Below, piece after piece: positions 42,612-51,532 of a stretch of DNA of 64,000 bases; the first letter of the stretch is position 1, and the number at the start of each line of letters is the position of its first letter. The notes beneath the pieces are model-generated. The model saw nothing but the letters and a program-made list of their open reading frames with translations. It ran no database searches and was not told the DNA's origin. Source of the stretch: Acetobacter nitrogenifigens DSM 23921 = NBRC 105050 (GTDB lineage: Bacteria > Pseudomonadota > Alphaproteobacteria > Acetobacterales > Acetobacteraceae); assembly GCF_000429165.1 (NCBI RefSeq), contig NZ_AUBI01000006.1:1-64000 (forward strand), written 5' to 3'. Position numbers and translations under genes: made by a program.

Positions 42612-43511
42612 ATGAAGCAGAGCGCCGACCTCCAGACTATCCTGACGCGGCGCTTTCGCGTCGACGACGCGGCGAATTTCGACCTGTCGAAATACGACCC
42701 GAAGGACAAGGCCGATATCGGGCTGAGCAAGTCCGAAGGCAAAGCGTTGATGAAGGTGGCCAAGAAGCGCCTCGCAGATCTGCAGGACCTGCTGTACGCC
42801 AACGGGACGAAGTCGCTGCTTATCGTCTTTCAGGGCATGGACACCTCCGGCAAGGACGGCACGATCAAACATGTGATGTCCGGCGTAAATCCGCAGGGCG
42901 TCACGGTCTCTTCCTTCAAGCAGCCGGGGCCGCAGGAACTTCTGCATGGCTTCCTGTGGCGCATTCACATTGCTGGACCCTCGGCGGGGCGTATCGTCAT
43001 TTTCAATCGCAGCCACTACGAAGACGTTCTGGTGACGCGGGTTCATCCGGAGCTTCTGGAGCGGGAGCACCTGCCGGGAGAGGTCGGGACGCCGGAGTTC
43101 TGGCAGGGACGTTTCGACGATATCCGAAATTTTGAGCACTACCTGTCTCGGCAGGGGACCGTCGTGCTGAAGTTTTTCCTCAACATTTCGCGTGAGGAGC
43201 AGCGCAAGCGCCTGCTCCGCCGCCTTGACCTGAAGGACAAGCGCTGGAAATTTTCAAGCGCGGATATGAAAGAGCGCGAATTCTGGGGAGACTATCGTCA
43301 CGCTTATGAAGAGGCGATTCGCCATACGTCGTGTGATCACGCGCCATGGTTCGTAATCCCGGCCAATCGCAAATGGTTTGCGCGGTTGGTGGTCATTCAC
43401 GCGATTATCGACACGATGGAGAATCTGGGGCAGAAGACGCCTACGATGGAGCCAGATTTGGCAAGTTCTCTGGACAAGTATCGGCAGGAACTCCTGGACG
43501 AGGCCGGGTAA
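42612..43511 (+). CDS. Polyphosphate kinase 2 family protein (PPK2)
   Basis: The protein is 299 residues from the ATG at 42612. Walker A is GMDTSGKDGTI (residues 75-85), followed by FKQPGPQELLHGFLWR, the Walker B-like IVIFNRSHYEDVLVTRVHPE, and a lid region REEQRKRLLRRLDLKDKRWK. YRHAYEEAIRHTSCDHAPW and PANRKWFARLVV complete the PPK2 pattern. These enzymes move phosphate between polyphosphate and nucleotides (AMP, ADP or GDP). The short single-domain form fits class I or III; substrate choice cannot be told by eye. A terminator hairpin follows. Confidence 0.9.
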   Translation: MKQSADLQTILTRRFRVDDAANFDLSKYDPKDKADIGLSKSEGKALMKVAKKRLADLQDLLYANGTKSLLIVFQGMDTSGKDGTIKHVMSGVNPQGVTVSSFKQPGPQELLHGFLWRIHIAGPSAGRIVIFNRSHYEDVLVTRVHPELLEREHLPGEVGTPEFWQGRFDDIRNFEHYLSRQGTVVLKFFLNISREEQRKRLLRRLDLKDKRWKFSSADMKEREFWGDYRHAYEEAIRHTSCDHAPWFVIPANRKWFARLVVIHAIIDTMENLGQKTPTMEPDLASSLDKYRQELLDEAG

Positions 43512-43520
43512 CATCTTCAT

Positions 43521-43565
43521 GCTCAAAGGGGAGTGCTCCCCGCTTGAGCGTGGCTGATGTTTTTT
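43521..43565 (+). terminator. Rho-independent terminator after PPK2 gene
   Basis: GCTCAAAGGGGAG and CTCCCCGCTTGAGC (43521-43549) form a long stem with one small bulge and a two-base loop. The run TTTTTT at 43560-43565 follows. It starts ten bases after the PPK2 stop. Confidence 0.8.
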
Positions 43566-43639
43566 GTCGTCTACGGGGCGCCGCGACAGGCCGATATTCT
43601 CCTCACAGATCGTCGCGACGTTTGATTTCGATAGGGCGA

Positions 43640-44485
43640 TTATTTAAGCGCGATAGTGATGCTTTCAGAAAGAGACGTCGTTGGTTTCCCGATCAAGGTG
43701 GAGAGCTGAAGCCCATCATCGAAGAGCGCGCCTTTCGAGGCGGCGGTGTCGCAACCCGCTATGAAATGCGCCAGATCAGCGGGAAGGCCTGCTCCAATAA
43801 GAGCTTGGGCGTATTCCGCTTCAGGCAGATTTCGATAAGGAATTTCCTTTCCAGTCTGCCGCGAGATTTCTGCCGCCAAATCTGAGAGTGTCCAGGCGTT
43901 ATCGCCTGCCAATTCATAGACTTTCCCAGAGTGACCTTTATTTGTGGCGACGACTGCAAGCGCTGCTGCGTAATCGGCACGAGCGGCAGATGAGATACGG
44001 CCGTCTGCGGCGCTCCCGATAAATGCGCCTGCCTTGAGAGCTGCTCCGACAGAATTGACGTAATTTTCCGTATACCAGCCGTTACGGAGAATCGTAAAAG
44101 ACAGGCCCGACGATGCGAGGTCGACTTCGGTTTTGCGATGCTCATCAGCCAACGATAAAAGCGACGCATCAGCATGTAGCACGCTGGTATAAAAAATATT
44201 TTGAACGCCAGAGATTTTCGCTGCGTCAATGACATTTCGATGCTGCACGACACGGCGTCCGATTTCGCTGGATGAAATCAGGACCAGCGTCTCAACTCCT
44301 TTCAAAGCAGGCGCAAGCGTGTCGATTCTGGAGTAATCGAACTCTCGTTTTTCGATGCCTTCAAGGGCTATTTTTGAAGGTGTGCGGGCTAGGGCGACAA
44401 TATGGTCTCCGGTCTCTCGGCCTATGAGGGCGTTGAGTGTAAGCTGCCCGAGTTGACCGCTCGCACCGGTAATCGCAATGGCCAT
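43640..44485 (-). CDS. NAD(P)H-binding quinone oxidoreductase-like protein (QorB/YtfG type)
   Basis: The protein is 281 residues from the ATG at 44485; an extension to 44560 crosses the operator region. The Rossmann motif MAIAITGASGQLGQLTLNAL opens it, followed by LVLISSSEIGRRVVQHRNVI, VQNIFYTSVLHAD and SFTILRNGWYTENYV, as in NmrA-like QorB. It lies head-to-head with an HxlR regulator gene, the same arrangement as ytfG-ytfH in enterobacteria. It probably reduces quinones or aldehyde-type electrophiles with NADPH. Confidence 0.87.
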   Translation of the reverse strand: MAIAITGASGQLGQLTLNALIGRETGDHIVALARTPSKIALEGIEKREFDYSRIDTLAPALKGVETLVLISSSEIGRRVVQHRNVIDAAKISGVQNIFYTSVLHADASLLSLADEHRKTEVDLASSGLSFTILRNGWYTENYVNSVGAALKAGAFIGSAADGRISSAARADYAAALAVVATNKGHSGKVYELAGDNAWTLSDLAAEISRQTGKEIPYRNLPEAEYAQALIGAGLPADLAHFIAGCDTAASKGALFDDGLQLSTLIGKPTTSLSESITIALK

Positions 44486-44545
44486 GACATTTCTCTCTGA
44501 TTGTGGTCGGTGACACGTCACGACATAAGATCTTTTCTTCTGATT

Positions 44546-44571
44546 AGTAAGTACGTACATAAAAGTAAGTA
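44546..44571. promoter_or_regulatory. Possible HxlR operator between the divergent pair
   Basis: AGTAAGTA occurs at 44546-44553 and again at 44564-44571, 18 bases apart, with the palindrome GTACGTAC (44551-44558) between. The region immediately precedes the HxlR start and lies 60-85 bases before the QorB start. Repeats of this kind in the shared promoter are where an HxlR-family repressor would bind. This is inference from position. Confidence 0.4.
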
Positions 44572-44966
44572 TGAAGAAAAATTCGAAGACTCAGCGAACC
44601 TCTCTGTCGGAGCAATTGCGTCGAGGCGACCTTATGGCCGCTCAATGTCCCTCACGCGAGGTGCTAAAGCATATGACCAGCCGTTGGGGCGTTCTCGTTT
44701 TGATTGCGCTGCAAAACGGAACCCATCGGTTCGGTGAATTACGCCGCCTTATTGGTGGCGTGAGCGAGCGCATGTTGGCTCAGACCCTGCAGTGGCTGGA
44801 AAGCGATGGTCTTGTTGATCGCGTCGCGTTTCATGTGGTGCCGCCACATGTCGAATACAGCCTTACGCCGTTGGGACAGGAAGCGGCGGAGAAGGTGTCT
44901 GCGCTGGCGGACTGGATTGAAATACGTCTGCCAAGCATCCTCGAAGCAAAGCGCGAAAAAATATGA
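44571..44966 (+). CDS. HxlR-family transcriptional regulator
   Basis: The 131-residue winged-helix protein matches the HxlR family: CPSREVLKHMTSRWGVLVLI, then THRFGELRRLIGGVSERMLA with QTLQWLESDGLVDR, and the wing VVPPHVEYSLTPLGQEAAEK. C30 in AAQCPSR lies where redox-sensing members (YodB, HypR, QorR) have their reactive cysteine. With the divergent QorB-like gene, it probably senses quinones or electrophiles and controls that gene. Confidence 0.9.
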   Translation: MKKNSKTQRTSLSEQLRRGDLMAAQCPSREVLKHMTSRWGVLVLIALQNGTHRFGELRRLIGGVSERMLAQTLQWLESDGLVDRVAFHVVPPHVEYSLTPLGQEAAEKVSALADWIEIRLPSILEAKREKI

Positions 44967-45358
44967 AATAATAATCTGTATGCATCGATGTTGATGATGA
45001 GTACGATCCGTGGCTCTGAAACTGCAAGTTAATCGGTAGTCAAATCAAGAATACTCTCAATGTGTTTGTTTCCAAAGATTATCGCTCAGGCGTGATTAGG
45101 GATGGAGGCGTTCGTCAAAAAATATTTCTGAATGACAAACGTTGCCTCCTGGAAGTTTCGGCATTGTCGTTCGGTAGCCATGCTTTTTTATCGTAAGGAG
45201 CCTTGTGTATCAGCCGCAGGAAAGGCCCCATCACTCGCAGCACTGAGCGTTGCTTTGGTCGGAGCATGTCAGATTGGGGGCTCGATTTTACGGGCGGTTC
45301 CAGTGCGATAACGCTAAGGCTGGCATGACATGGTGTCGCCGATGAAGCTTTGCGACAA
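44967..45358. other. Intergenic region after the HxlR gene
   Basis: About 390 bases between convergent genes without a supported gene. The part up to 45200 is rather AT-rich. No tRNA, repeat or clear small RNA was seen. Confidence 0.35.
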
Positions 45359-45388
45359 TGCGGCCACAGCAGATTTACCGTGGCCGCA
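45359..45388 (-). terminator. Hairpin terminator after the alpha/beta hydrolase gene
   Basis: TGCGGCCAC (45359-45367) pairs with GTGGCCGCA (45380-45388) in a perfect 9-bp stem with a 12-base loop. It lies eight bases beyond the minus-strand stop at 45397. No long T tract follows on the minus strand. Confidence 0.55.
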
Positions 45389-45396
45389 GCGGGAGG

Positions 45397-46233
45397 TCAG
45401 CTTTTGATAAAGGCCAGCAGATCCGCATTGAGCACATCTGCATGCACTGTCAGCATCCCGTGCGGGAAACCGGGATAGGTCTTGAGCTTGCCATTTGGCA
45501 GCAGTTTGATCGACTTGAGCGCCGCGTCGGCAATCGGTACGATCTGGTCATCTTCTCCATGCAGGACAAGCGTCGGCACGGTAATGGCCTTCAGGTCTTC
45601 GGTCTGGTCAGTCTCGGAAAACGCCTTGATGCCCTCGTAATGGGCCTTTGCGCTGCCCATCATGCCCTGTCGCCACCAGTTTTGGATGACGCCTTCCTGC
45701 GGCTCAACTCCTGCGCGGTTGAATCCGAAGAACGGACCAGCAGGCACATCGCGGAAAAATTGAGCCCGATTTGCAGCAAGAGCCGAGCGAAATCCGTCGA
45801 ACACTTCGATAGGCAAGCCTTCTGGATTGGCTTCAGTGCGCAGCATCAGAGGCGGCACGGCGCTGACCAAAACAGCTTTGGCGACGCGTCCGGCTGGCTG
45901 TCCGTGTCTGGCCACATAGCGCGCAACCTCGCCGCCACCCGTGGAGTGGCCGATATGCACGGCGTTTTTCAGGTCCAGCGCTTCCACGACGGCGAAGGCG
46001 TCGGCTGCATAGTGATCCATGTCGTGACCATCGGACACCTGCGTCGAGCGCCCGTGCCCGCGGCGATCATGCGCGATCACACGGAAGCCATGCTGCAAAA
46101 AGAACAGCATCTGGGCGTCCCAGTCGTCGGATGAGAGCGGCCATCCGTGATGGAACATGATCGGACGGGCGTCCTTCGGCCCCCAGTCCTTGTAGAAGAT
46201 TTCGACGCCATCCCTGGTCGTGACGAAAGACAT
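45397..46233 (-). CDS. Alpha/beta hydrolase (non-haem chloroperoxidase/arylesterase type)
   Basis: The protein is 278 residues. The ATG at 46233 is chosen because GGAG lies six bases upstream; the ATG at 46239 sits against it. The oxyanion region is MFHHGWPLSSDDWD, the nucleophile elbow is GHSTGGGEVARYV, the acid is in LHGEDDQIVPI, and the histidine is in FPHGMLTVH. This exact motif set belongs to the cofactor-free perhydrolase/arylesterase group often named chloroperoxidase. The physiological substrate is unknown. Confidence 0.87.
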   Translation of the reverse strand: MSFVTTRDGVEIFYKDWGPKDARPIMFHHGWPLSSDDWDAQMLFFLQHGFRVIAHDRRGHGRSTQVSDGHDMDHYAADAFAVVEALDLKNAVHIGHSTGGGEVARYVARHGQPAGRVAKAVLVSAVPPLMLRTEANPEGLPIEVFDGFRSALAANRAQFFRDVPAGPFFGFNRAGVEPQEGVIQNWWRQGMMGSAKAHYEGIKAFSETDQTEDLKAITVPTLVLHGEDDQIVPIADAALKSIKLLPNGKLKTYPGFPHGMLTVHADVLNADLLAFIKS

Positions 46234-46364
46234 GATCATCTCCGAAAGTTTTCAGCGCAGGCGTTATGCTGTCGCTTGAAACGTCTGATAATCAGGTCGC
46301 GCGGCGCTTATCCAAACGTTGTTGTCTGTTTGTTCAGGACAAGGCCGCACGCGCCTGACGACGT

Positions 46365-47117
46365 TCAGATCTGCTTCTGACCTCCATCGACGTAAAGTTC
46401 AATGCCATTTATGAAACTGGCTTCATTGGAGGCAAGAAATAGCACCGAGCGCGCGATTTCCTCGGGTTGCGCCACGCGTCCCGAGGGGATCAGGCTGGCG
46501 AGGTAGGTTTTGGTTCCTTCGGCCTGTTCGCCGTTGCCGAAAAGGTGGTTCAGTCCTGCCGTATCGGTCACGCCCGGGCTCACGGCGTTGACGCGGATAT
46601 GCCGGTCCTTGAGGTCGAGCATCCAGTTGCGTGCGAAGCTGCGTACTGCGGCCTTGGTCGCCGAATAGATGCTGAAAGCAGGCGTTCCGGCTGCGCTGAC
46701 ATTTGAGGCGTTAAGCACGATCGAAGCGCCATCGCGCAACAGCGGAAGCGCCTTTTGCACGGTAAAGAGCACGCCTTTGACATTGCTGTCGAAAGTGGAC
46801 TGGTAGTGCTCTTCCGTGATCTCTCCCAAAGGCGCGAATGTTCCGCCGCCAGCGTTGGCGAAAATAACGTCGATCTGTCCATGTTTCTGCTGGACCGCGT
46901 CATACAGGCGGTCGATGTCTTCCAGATTGCTCATGTCGCCGCGTACGCCGGTGATCTTGCCGCCGATCTGGGCCACGGCGTCGTCGAGCGTATCCTGCCG
47001 TCTGCCCGTAATGAAAACGAATGCGCCTTCTTTGGCGAACGCCTTGGCTGCGGCCAGGCCGATGCCGCTTGTGCCGCCGGTCACGACCACCACTTTGCCG
47101 TCAAATCCGTAAACCAT
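46365..47117 (-). CDS. Short-chain dehydrogenase/reductase
   Basis: The protein is 250 residues from the ATG at 47117, preceded by AAGGAG; the frame extends to 47210 only through the divergent promoter. The cofactor motif VVTGGTSGIG is followed by TGRR (NADP preference), FANAGGG, a catalytic Ser region LNASNVSAAG, and YSATKAA. SPGVTDTAG and NGIELYVDGG are typical of classical SDRs. A LysR gene is divergent 113 bases away, so it is probably the regulated target. Confidence 0.87.
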   Translation of the reverse strand: MVYGFDGKVVVVTGGTSGIGLAAAKAFAKEGAFVFITGRRQDTLDDAVAQIGGKITGVRGDMSNLEDIDRLYDAVQQKHGQIDVIFANAGGGTFAPLGEITEEHYQSTFDSNVKGVLFTVQKALPLLRDGASIVLNASNVSAAGTPAFSIYSATKAAVRSFARNWMLDLKDRHIRVNAVSPGVTDTAGLNHLFGNGEQAEGTKTYLASLIPSGRVAQPEEIARSVLFLASNEASFINGIELYVDGGQKQI

Positions 47118-47230
47118 TGTTCTGCTCCTTGTCCGAGACGCGTTGATTGCGCCGGTGAGAGAGACATGACACCGCAACGATAAGTGCTGTAGACGGTGAT
47201 ATCGGCACACAGCGTTCAGAAAGAGGAACG

Positions 47231-48124
47231 ATGGAACGACGCGATCTCAACGATCATGCATATTTCGTCTCGGTGGTGACGCATGGCGGGTTTTCTGCGG
47301 CGTCGCGTGCGTTGCGCGAACCGAAATCCAAACTCAGTCGTCGTATATCGGATCTGGAGACCCGGCTTGGCGCGCGGTTGATCGAGCGTTCGAGCCGACG
47401 CTTTCGCGTCACGGAACTCGGACAGGCATTTTATGAGCGCTGTCGTCTCATGCTGGACGAGGCGGATGCCGCGGAGGCGATCATCAGCGCCGCTCAGGCC
47501 GAGCCGGCAGGTATCGTCCGATTCAGTTGCCCCACCGGGATGGTCTCCGTCATCGGCGATCTGATCACCGGATTTCTAAACCGTTATCCAAAGGTGCGGC
47601 TGCAGCTTCTGGCGGTGGATCGACCTGTTGACCTCGTTCAGGAACGCATTGACCTCGCGCTGCGCGTCCGTCTGGCGCTGACGTCGGATGCAGCGCTGAC
47701 CATGCGCACGCTGGGCCGTTCCGTGCGAGTCCTCGTCGCGCATCCACGCGTAGCCGCAGGCATTCACGCCCTGTCGGACCTGACGACGGCGCCGCTTTTG
47801 ACAACGAGCGACGACGCGGCCGATTGCATCTGGCCGTTGATGAACAAGAATGGCGACACGCACGAAATTCGCCGAACACCCCGGTTTGGCTCGCAGGATA
47901 TGACCATGGTGCGTGACGCCGCGATCGCAGGCCTTGGCGTTGCGTGGCTGCCGGATCATTTCGTTCGCGAAGCGCTGGTTGACGGTTGCCTTGTGCCTGT
48001 GCTGCCGGAGTGGACTGGGCCGAACGGGATTGTGCATCTCGTGTTCACCACGCGCAGGGGTCTGCCGTCGGCCGTGCGGGCGTTCATTGACCATCTTGCA
48101 GCGGGGTTTCCGAAGCGCCTTTGA
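47231..48124 (+). CDS. LysR-family transcriptional regulator
   Basis: The protein has 297 residues. The N-terminal winged helix-turn-helix reads LNDHAYFVSVVTHGGFSAAS, then RALREPKSKLSRRISDLETR and LGARLIERSSRRFRVTELG. The remaining 200 residues are the periplasmic-binding-like effector domain. The shape fits the LTTR subgroup that often controls a divergent oxidoreductase, here the SDR at 46365-47117. The inducer is unknown. AGAGGAACG precedes the ATG. Confidence 0.9.
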   Translation: MERRDLNDHAYFVSVVTHGGFSAASRALREPKSKLSRRISDLETRLGARLIERSSRRFRVTELGQAFYERCRLMLDEADAAEAIISAAQAEPAGIVRFSCPTGMVSVIGDLITGFLNRYPKVRLQLLAVDRPVDLVQERIDLALRVRLALTSDAALTMRTLGRSVRVLVAHPRVAAGIHALSDLTTAPLLTTSDDAADCIWPLMNKNGDTHEIRRTPRFGSQDMTMVRDAAIAGLGVAWLPDHFVREALVDGCLVPVLPEWTGPNGIVHLVFTTRRGLPSAVRAFIDHLAAGFPKRL

Positions 48125-48404
48125 TCGGTGTGGATCGATGTCTGCGAGCGTTCATTTCCGTGAAGGGCGGATTACGTTGCGATGCTCGTTATGGCAGTTG
48201 GAGCAATCAGCAGAAGCGGCGCCCAAGCGTAAAATAAGAAATAAAATCAATATTCCGAATATATTTTTTATTTTTCAAAAAATATTGTCGATGAAGAGAC
48301 TTGGCTGGCTCTATTGTGATTTTACGTTGGGTTTTCGGAAACCGATAAAATCAGATTTTCCAATTTATCTGCACCACAGAAGATAATGGGTCACATCGAC
48401 GCAG

Positions 48405-49346
48405 TTATTGAGCAGCCCACCATGGAGCCGGCGCAGAGTGGAGCAACATCGCTTCCCCACGCTTGTTTTCGGCCTGCGTGGCGGCTGCGACAAGGATCGG
48501 CGCTTTTGCGTCGTAGACGCTGAGCGGCAGTATCCCTGCGGGATCGCCGTCAGCCTGCACTGGCAGTCCAGTCGGTCCGCCGATCTCCACGTGCGAAGCA
48601 TGCAGCAACGAGACGCCCGGAAGCGCGCCCATGCGCCCTTGCGGCAATGCGGCCCCCGCCCGCAATGCGGAGAGCGGGCCGCCGTCGCGGAACAGCGCCA
48701 CGGTGAAGCCTGGTTCGCCTGGTTGGGCGTCCGGCGCCAGTATGTAGGGGCCGCCATAGAAACGCCCCTTGCTGACGATGACGCTGGCGGCGCGATGCTC
48801 CACTCCGTCCAGCCGGATGGTCAAGTCGGGAAACTGGTAGCGCTGCAACTCCCGGAGGGTCTGCAGAACATAGGCGCCGCGTCCGATATGGCGTTTGGTC
48901 TGAAGATCGACATTGTGCACCACATGAGCGTCGAAGCCCGCTCCGACCATCTGGACGAAGAGTTTGGTCGATGTCGGCGTCTGCATCACGCCGGGCCAGA
49001 GAGGCGCGCTGCGAGGGGAAGAGAGGATCGTGGCGAGTTCGCGCGGGTGGTTCGGCAGGCCGAATTCATGGGCCAGCACGTTCGCCGTGCCCAGAGGAAT
49101 GACGCCCAGCCGTGCCCGGCCGCCAATCATTCCGGCGACAGTCTCGGCGATCGTTCCGTCGCCGCCAGCGGCGACCACCATCTCCGCTCCGCTTGCCACA
49201 GCTTCCCGCGCCAGCGCGGTCGCGTGGCCGCTGTGCCGGGTCTCCAGAATTTTGACCGGCGCGCCGTGATTGACGAGCCAGTCGAGCACGGCCCACAGCT
49301 TGCGCGTGTTCCGCCGTCCGGCAGTCGGGTTATGGATGACAAACAT
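48405..49346 (-). CDS. Diacylglycerol/sphingosine kinase-family lipid kinase
   Basis: The protein has 313 residues. MFVIHNPTAGRRNTRKLWAV opens the catalytic domain; VVAAGGDGTIAETVAGMIGG carries the GGDGT nucleotide-binding motif, and LGVIPLGTANVLAHEFGLP completes the pattern. The C-terminal beta domain includes HVEIGGPTGLPVQADGDPAG. The family phosphorylates diacylglycerol, sphingoid bases or similar lipids at the membrane. It is divergent from the LpxH-like gene, and with the GT4 gene beyond it forms a cluster that looks dedicated to a membrane glycolipid. Confidence 0.88.
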   Translation of the reverse strand: MFVIHNPTAGRRNTRKLWAVLDWLVNHGAPVKILETRHSGHATALAREAVASGAEMVVAAGGDGTIAETVAGMIGGRARLGVIPLGTANVLAHEFGLPNHPRELATILSSPRSAPLWPGVMQTPTSTKLFVQMVGAGFDAHVVHNVDLQTKRHIGRGAYVLQTLRELQRYQFPDLTIRLDGVEHRAASVIVSKGRFYGGPYILAPDAQPGEPGFTVALFRDGGPLSALRAGAALPQGRMGALPGVSLLHASHVEIGGPTGLPVQADGDPAGILPLSVYDAKAPILVAAATQAENKRGEAMLLHSAPAPWWAAQ

Positions 49347-49527
49347 TCGTGTCTTTCATCGGGGATTTCCCGTACTTTCTCTGTGAACATTAGGCGGAGA
49401 CAGGCATCGCGCCAATGCGATCGGGGAATTCCGGTCTGAAATCATCAAACTGTCACGCGCAGCGTACGGCGGATCGCTTATGAGAGATCACGGACCATCA
49501 GTCGCGACATGATGAAAGCGGGGCGCC

Positions 49528-50442
49528 ATGAGCTTCGATACTCTCCTCTCCGGCCAGACGTCTTATCGCGCGGTTTTCCTCTCGGACATACATCTCGGCA
49601 CCAGGGGCAGCCGCGCCGCCCTGGTCGTCGATTTTCTGAAAACCGTGAACTGCGAAAAGCTTTATCTCGTAGGCGACATTATCGACGGTTGGCGGTTGCG
49701 GCGCTCCTGGCACTGGGATGAAGCGCATGACGAACTGTTGCGCATGATCCTCCGCCTCGCCCGGCGGGGTGTGGAAGTGGTCTACATCCCCGGCAACCAC
49801 GACGAAATGTTCCGGGCCTGGCTGCCTATGGAACTGGAGATCGCATCGATCCGCCTTTGTCCCAAGGCCGAGCATGTCGCCGCCGACGGTCGCCGCTATC
49901 TGGTGATCCACGGAGACGAATTCGACAGCGTCGTTCGCTATGCGCCGGTTCTCGCGGTGTTGGGCGATCACGCCTATACGGCCGCGCTGACGCTCAACCG
50001 CTGGATCAACGGCGTGCGGCGCCGTCTGGGGCTGCCGTACCGGTCTTTTTCGGCCTGGGCCAAAAAGCGCGTCAAAGGCGCGGTGAAGGCGATAGACCGC
50101 TTCGAGGAAGCGTTGGCGCGCGAGGCGCGTCAATGTGGCGCTGACGGCGTGATCTGCGGGCATATTCATAACCCGGAAATCCGCGATATCGGCGGCGTGA
50201 CTTACATGAACACCGGGGACTGGGTGGAGAGTTGCACGGCGCTGGTCGAGGACCGGCAGGGGCGTTTCTCCCTGATCGACTGGAGTTCGCATATGCGCGC
50301 GTCATATGGAGCGCCGAGCGCCTCTTCCCGTTCCGAGAGTGGTAGGGCGGCGCGGGGCGGGTTTCGTCAGGAACCGGGTCTGGCGCAGGCGGCGGCGGTG
50401 TCCGGCGGGGTCGCTGCGCGCAAGGCCTCGCTGTCGGCGTGA
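49528..50442 (+). CDS. LpxH-like metallophosphoesterase
   Basis: The protein has 304 residues. The binuclear metal motifs are complete: FLSDIHLGTRGS (D-x-H), LVGDIIDGW (GDxxD), YIPGNHDE (GNHD), VIHGDEFD (GD/H) and GVICGHIHNPEI (GHxH). It resembles UDP-2,3-diacylglucosamine hydrolases but is longer than LpxH (about 240 residues), with a low-complexity tail after residue 255. The next gene, a GT4 transferase, overlaps its stop by GTGA, so it more likely handles a lipid phosphate in glycolipid synthesis than lipid A itself. This last step is inference. Confidence 0.85.
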   Translation: MSFDTLLSGQTSYRAVFLSDIHLGTRGSRAALVVDFLKTVNCEKLYLVGDIIDGWRLRRSWHWDEAHDELLRMILRLARRGVEVVYIPGNHDEMFRAWLPMELEIASIRLCPKAEHVAADGRRYLVIHGDEFDSVVRYAPVLAVLGDHAYTAALTLNRWINGVRRRLGLPYRSFSAWAKKRVKGAVKAIDRFEEALAREARQCGADGVICGHIHNPEIRDIGGVTYMNTGDWVESCTALVEDRQGRFSLIDWSSHMRASYGAPSASSRSESGRAARGGFRQEPGLAQAAAVSGGVAARKASLSA

Positions 50443-51485
50443 TCGGTGTGAATGCAGGTTCCTTGAGGATCCTTGTCGCAACAGACGCCTGGAAGCCGCA
50501 GGTGAACGGCGTCGTGCGCACCATGACCACGGTAATCGACGGATTGCGCGCGCGCGGGCATGAGGTCGAGGTGCTGGGGCCTGACCGGTTTCGGTCCGTT
50601 CCCTGCCCGACTTACCCGGAAATTCGCCTGGCAGTCTGGCCGGGACCCGGTTTTGACCGAATGGCGCGAGCCTTCCGCCCGCAGGCCCTGCATATCGTGA
50701 CCGAGGGCCCGATAGGCTGGGCGGCGTGGCGATGGGCGCGCAAGCAGGGAATGCCGTTCACGACCTCCTACCACACACGTTTCCCGGAATACGTGCAGGC
50801 GCGCGCGAAAATCGGTCTGGGCCTCTCCTACGCCGTTCTCAGACGTTTTCACAACGCGGCGGAGGCGACGCTCGTCGCTACGGAGAGCCTGCGGGAAGAT
50901 CTCGCCGCCCGTGGATTCACCAGGTTGAAGCCGTGGACGCGTGGCGTCGACCTTGCCCGGTTTTCTCCCGAACCGCGTCGGGACTGGAAGACCGAACTTG
51001 GCGTTCAGGGACCGGTGTTTGTTCATGTCGGCCGCATTGCGGTGGAAAAAAACATCGAAGCGTTCCTCTCACTGGATCTTCCCGGATCGAAGGTGGTGGT
51101 GGGAGACGGGCCGCAACGCGCGGCGCTGCAACACCGCTTTCCAGAGGCGTTCTTTACGGGAAGGCTCAGCGAGGGGGCTCTGGCCGCGGCATATGCCGGG
51201 GGGGACGTTTTCGTGTTTCCCAGCCTGACCGACACGTTCGGTCTTGTTCTGCTTGAATCGCTCGCCTGCGGCACGCCGGTCGCGGCTTACGACGTCACTG
51301 GCCCACGTGATATTCTGGCCGGGACTGGTGGCCGTGTGGGCACGGTGGGCGCAGACCTGCGCGCCGCCTGTCTCGCTGCTTTGAACGCGGATCGAGGCGC
51401 ATGCCGCGCCCACGCCGAACGGTTTACATGGGAGGCGTGTACCGAGATGTTCGAAAAGGCGCTGAGTCCGGTTTCGGCATTGTAG
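50439..51485 (+). CDS. GT4-family glycosyltransferase (alpha-mannosyltransferase-like)
   Basis: The 348-residue protein starts at a GTG overlapping the upstream stop. The N-terminal Rossmann domain has LRILVATDAWKPQVNGVVRT and TEGPIGWAAWRWARKQGMPF; SYHTRFPEYV follows. The C-terminal domain has VHVGRIAVEKNIEAFL and FVFPSLTDTFGLVLLESLAC, the E-x7-E retaining-GT signature. The closest named type is the GDP-mannose-dependent or glucuronosyl/galactosyl-diacylglycerol transferase group. It probably glycosylates a membrane diglyceride. A strong terminator follows. Confidence 0.88.
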   Translation: MIGVNAGSLRILVATDAWKPQVNGVVRTMTTVIDGLRARGHEVEVLGPDRFRSVPCPTYPEIRLAVWPGPGFDRMARAFRPQALHIVTEGPIGWAAWRWARKQGMPFTTSYHTRFPEYVQARAKIGLGLSYAVLRRFHNAAEATLVATESLREDLAARGFTRLKPWTRGVDLARFSPEPRRDWKTELGVQGPVFVHVGRIAVEKNIEAFLSLDLPGSKVVVGDGPQRAALQHRFPEAFFTGRLSEGALAAAYAGGDVFVFPSLTDTFGLVLLESLACGTPVAAYDVTGPRDILAGTGGRVGTVGADLRAACLAALNADRGACRAHAERFTWEACTEMFEKALSPVSAL

Positions 51486-51486
51486 C

Positions 51487-51532
51487 GCCAGGGCCTTATC
51501 CGTTCAAAGGGATTCACGGATAAGGCCCTGGC
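51487..51532 (+). terminator. Strong hairpin terminator after the glycosyltransferase gene
   Basis: GCCAGGGCCTTATCCGT (51487-51503) and ACGGATAAGGCCCTGGC (51516-51532) form a perfect 17-bp stem with a 12-base loop. TTGTTGTTTTA follows directly. It is the longest perfect hairpin I found in the window. Confidence 0.88.
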
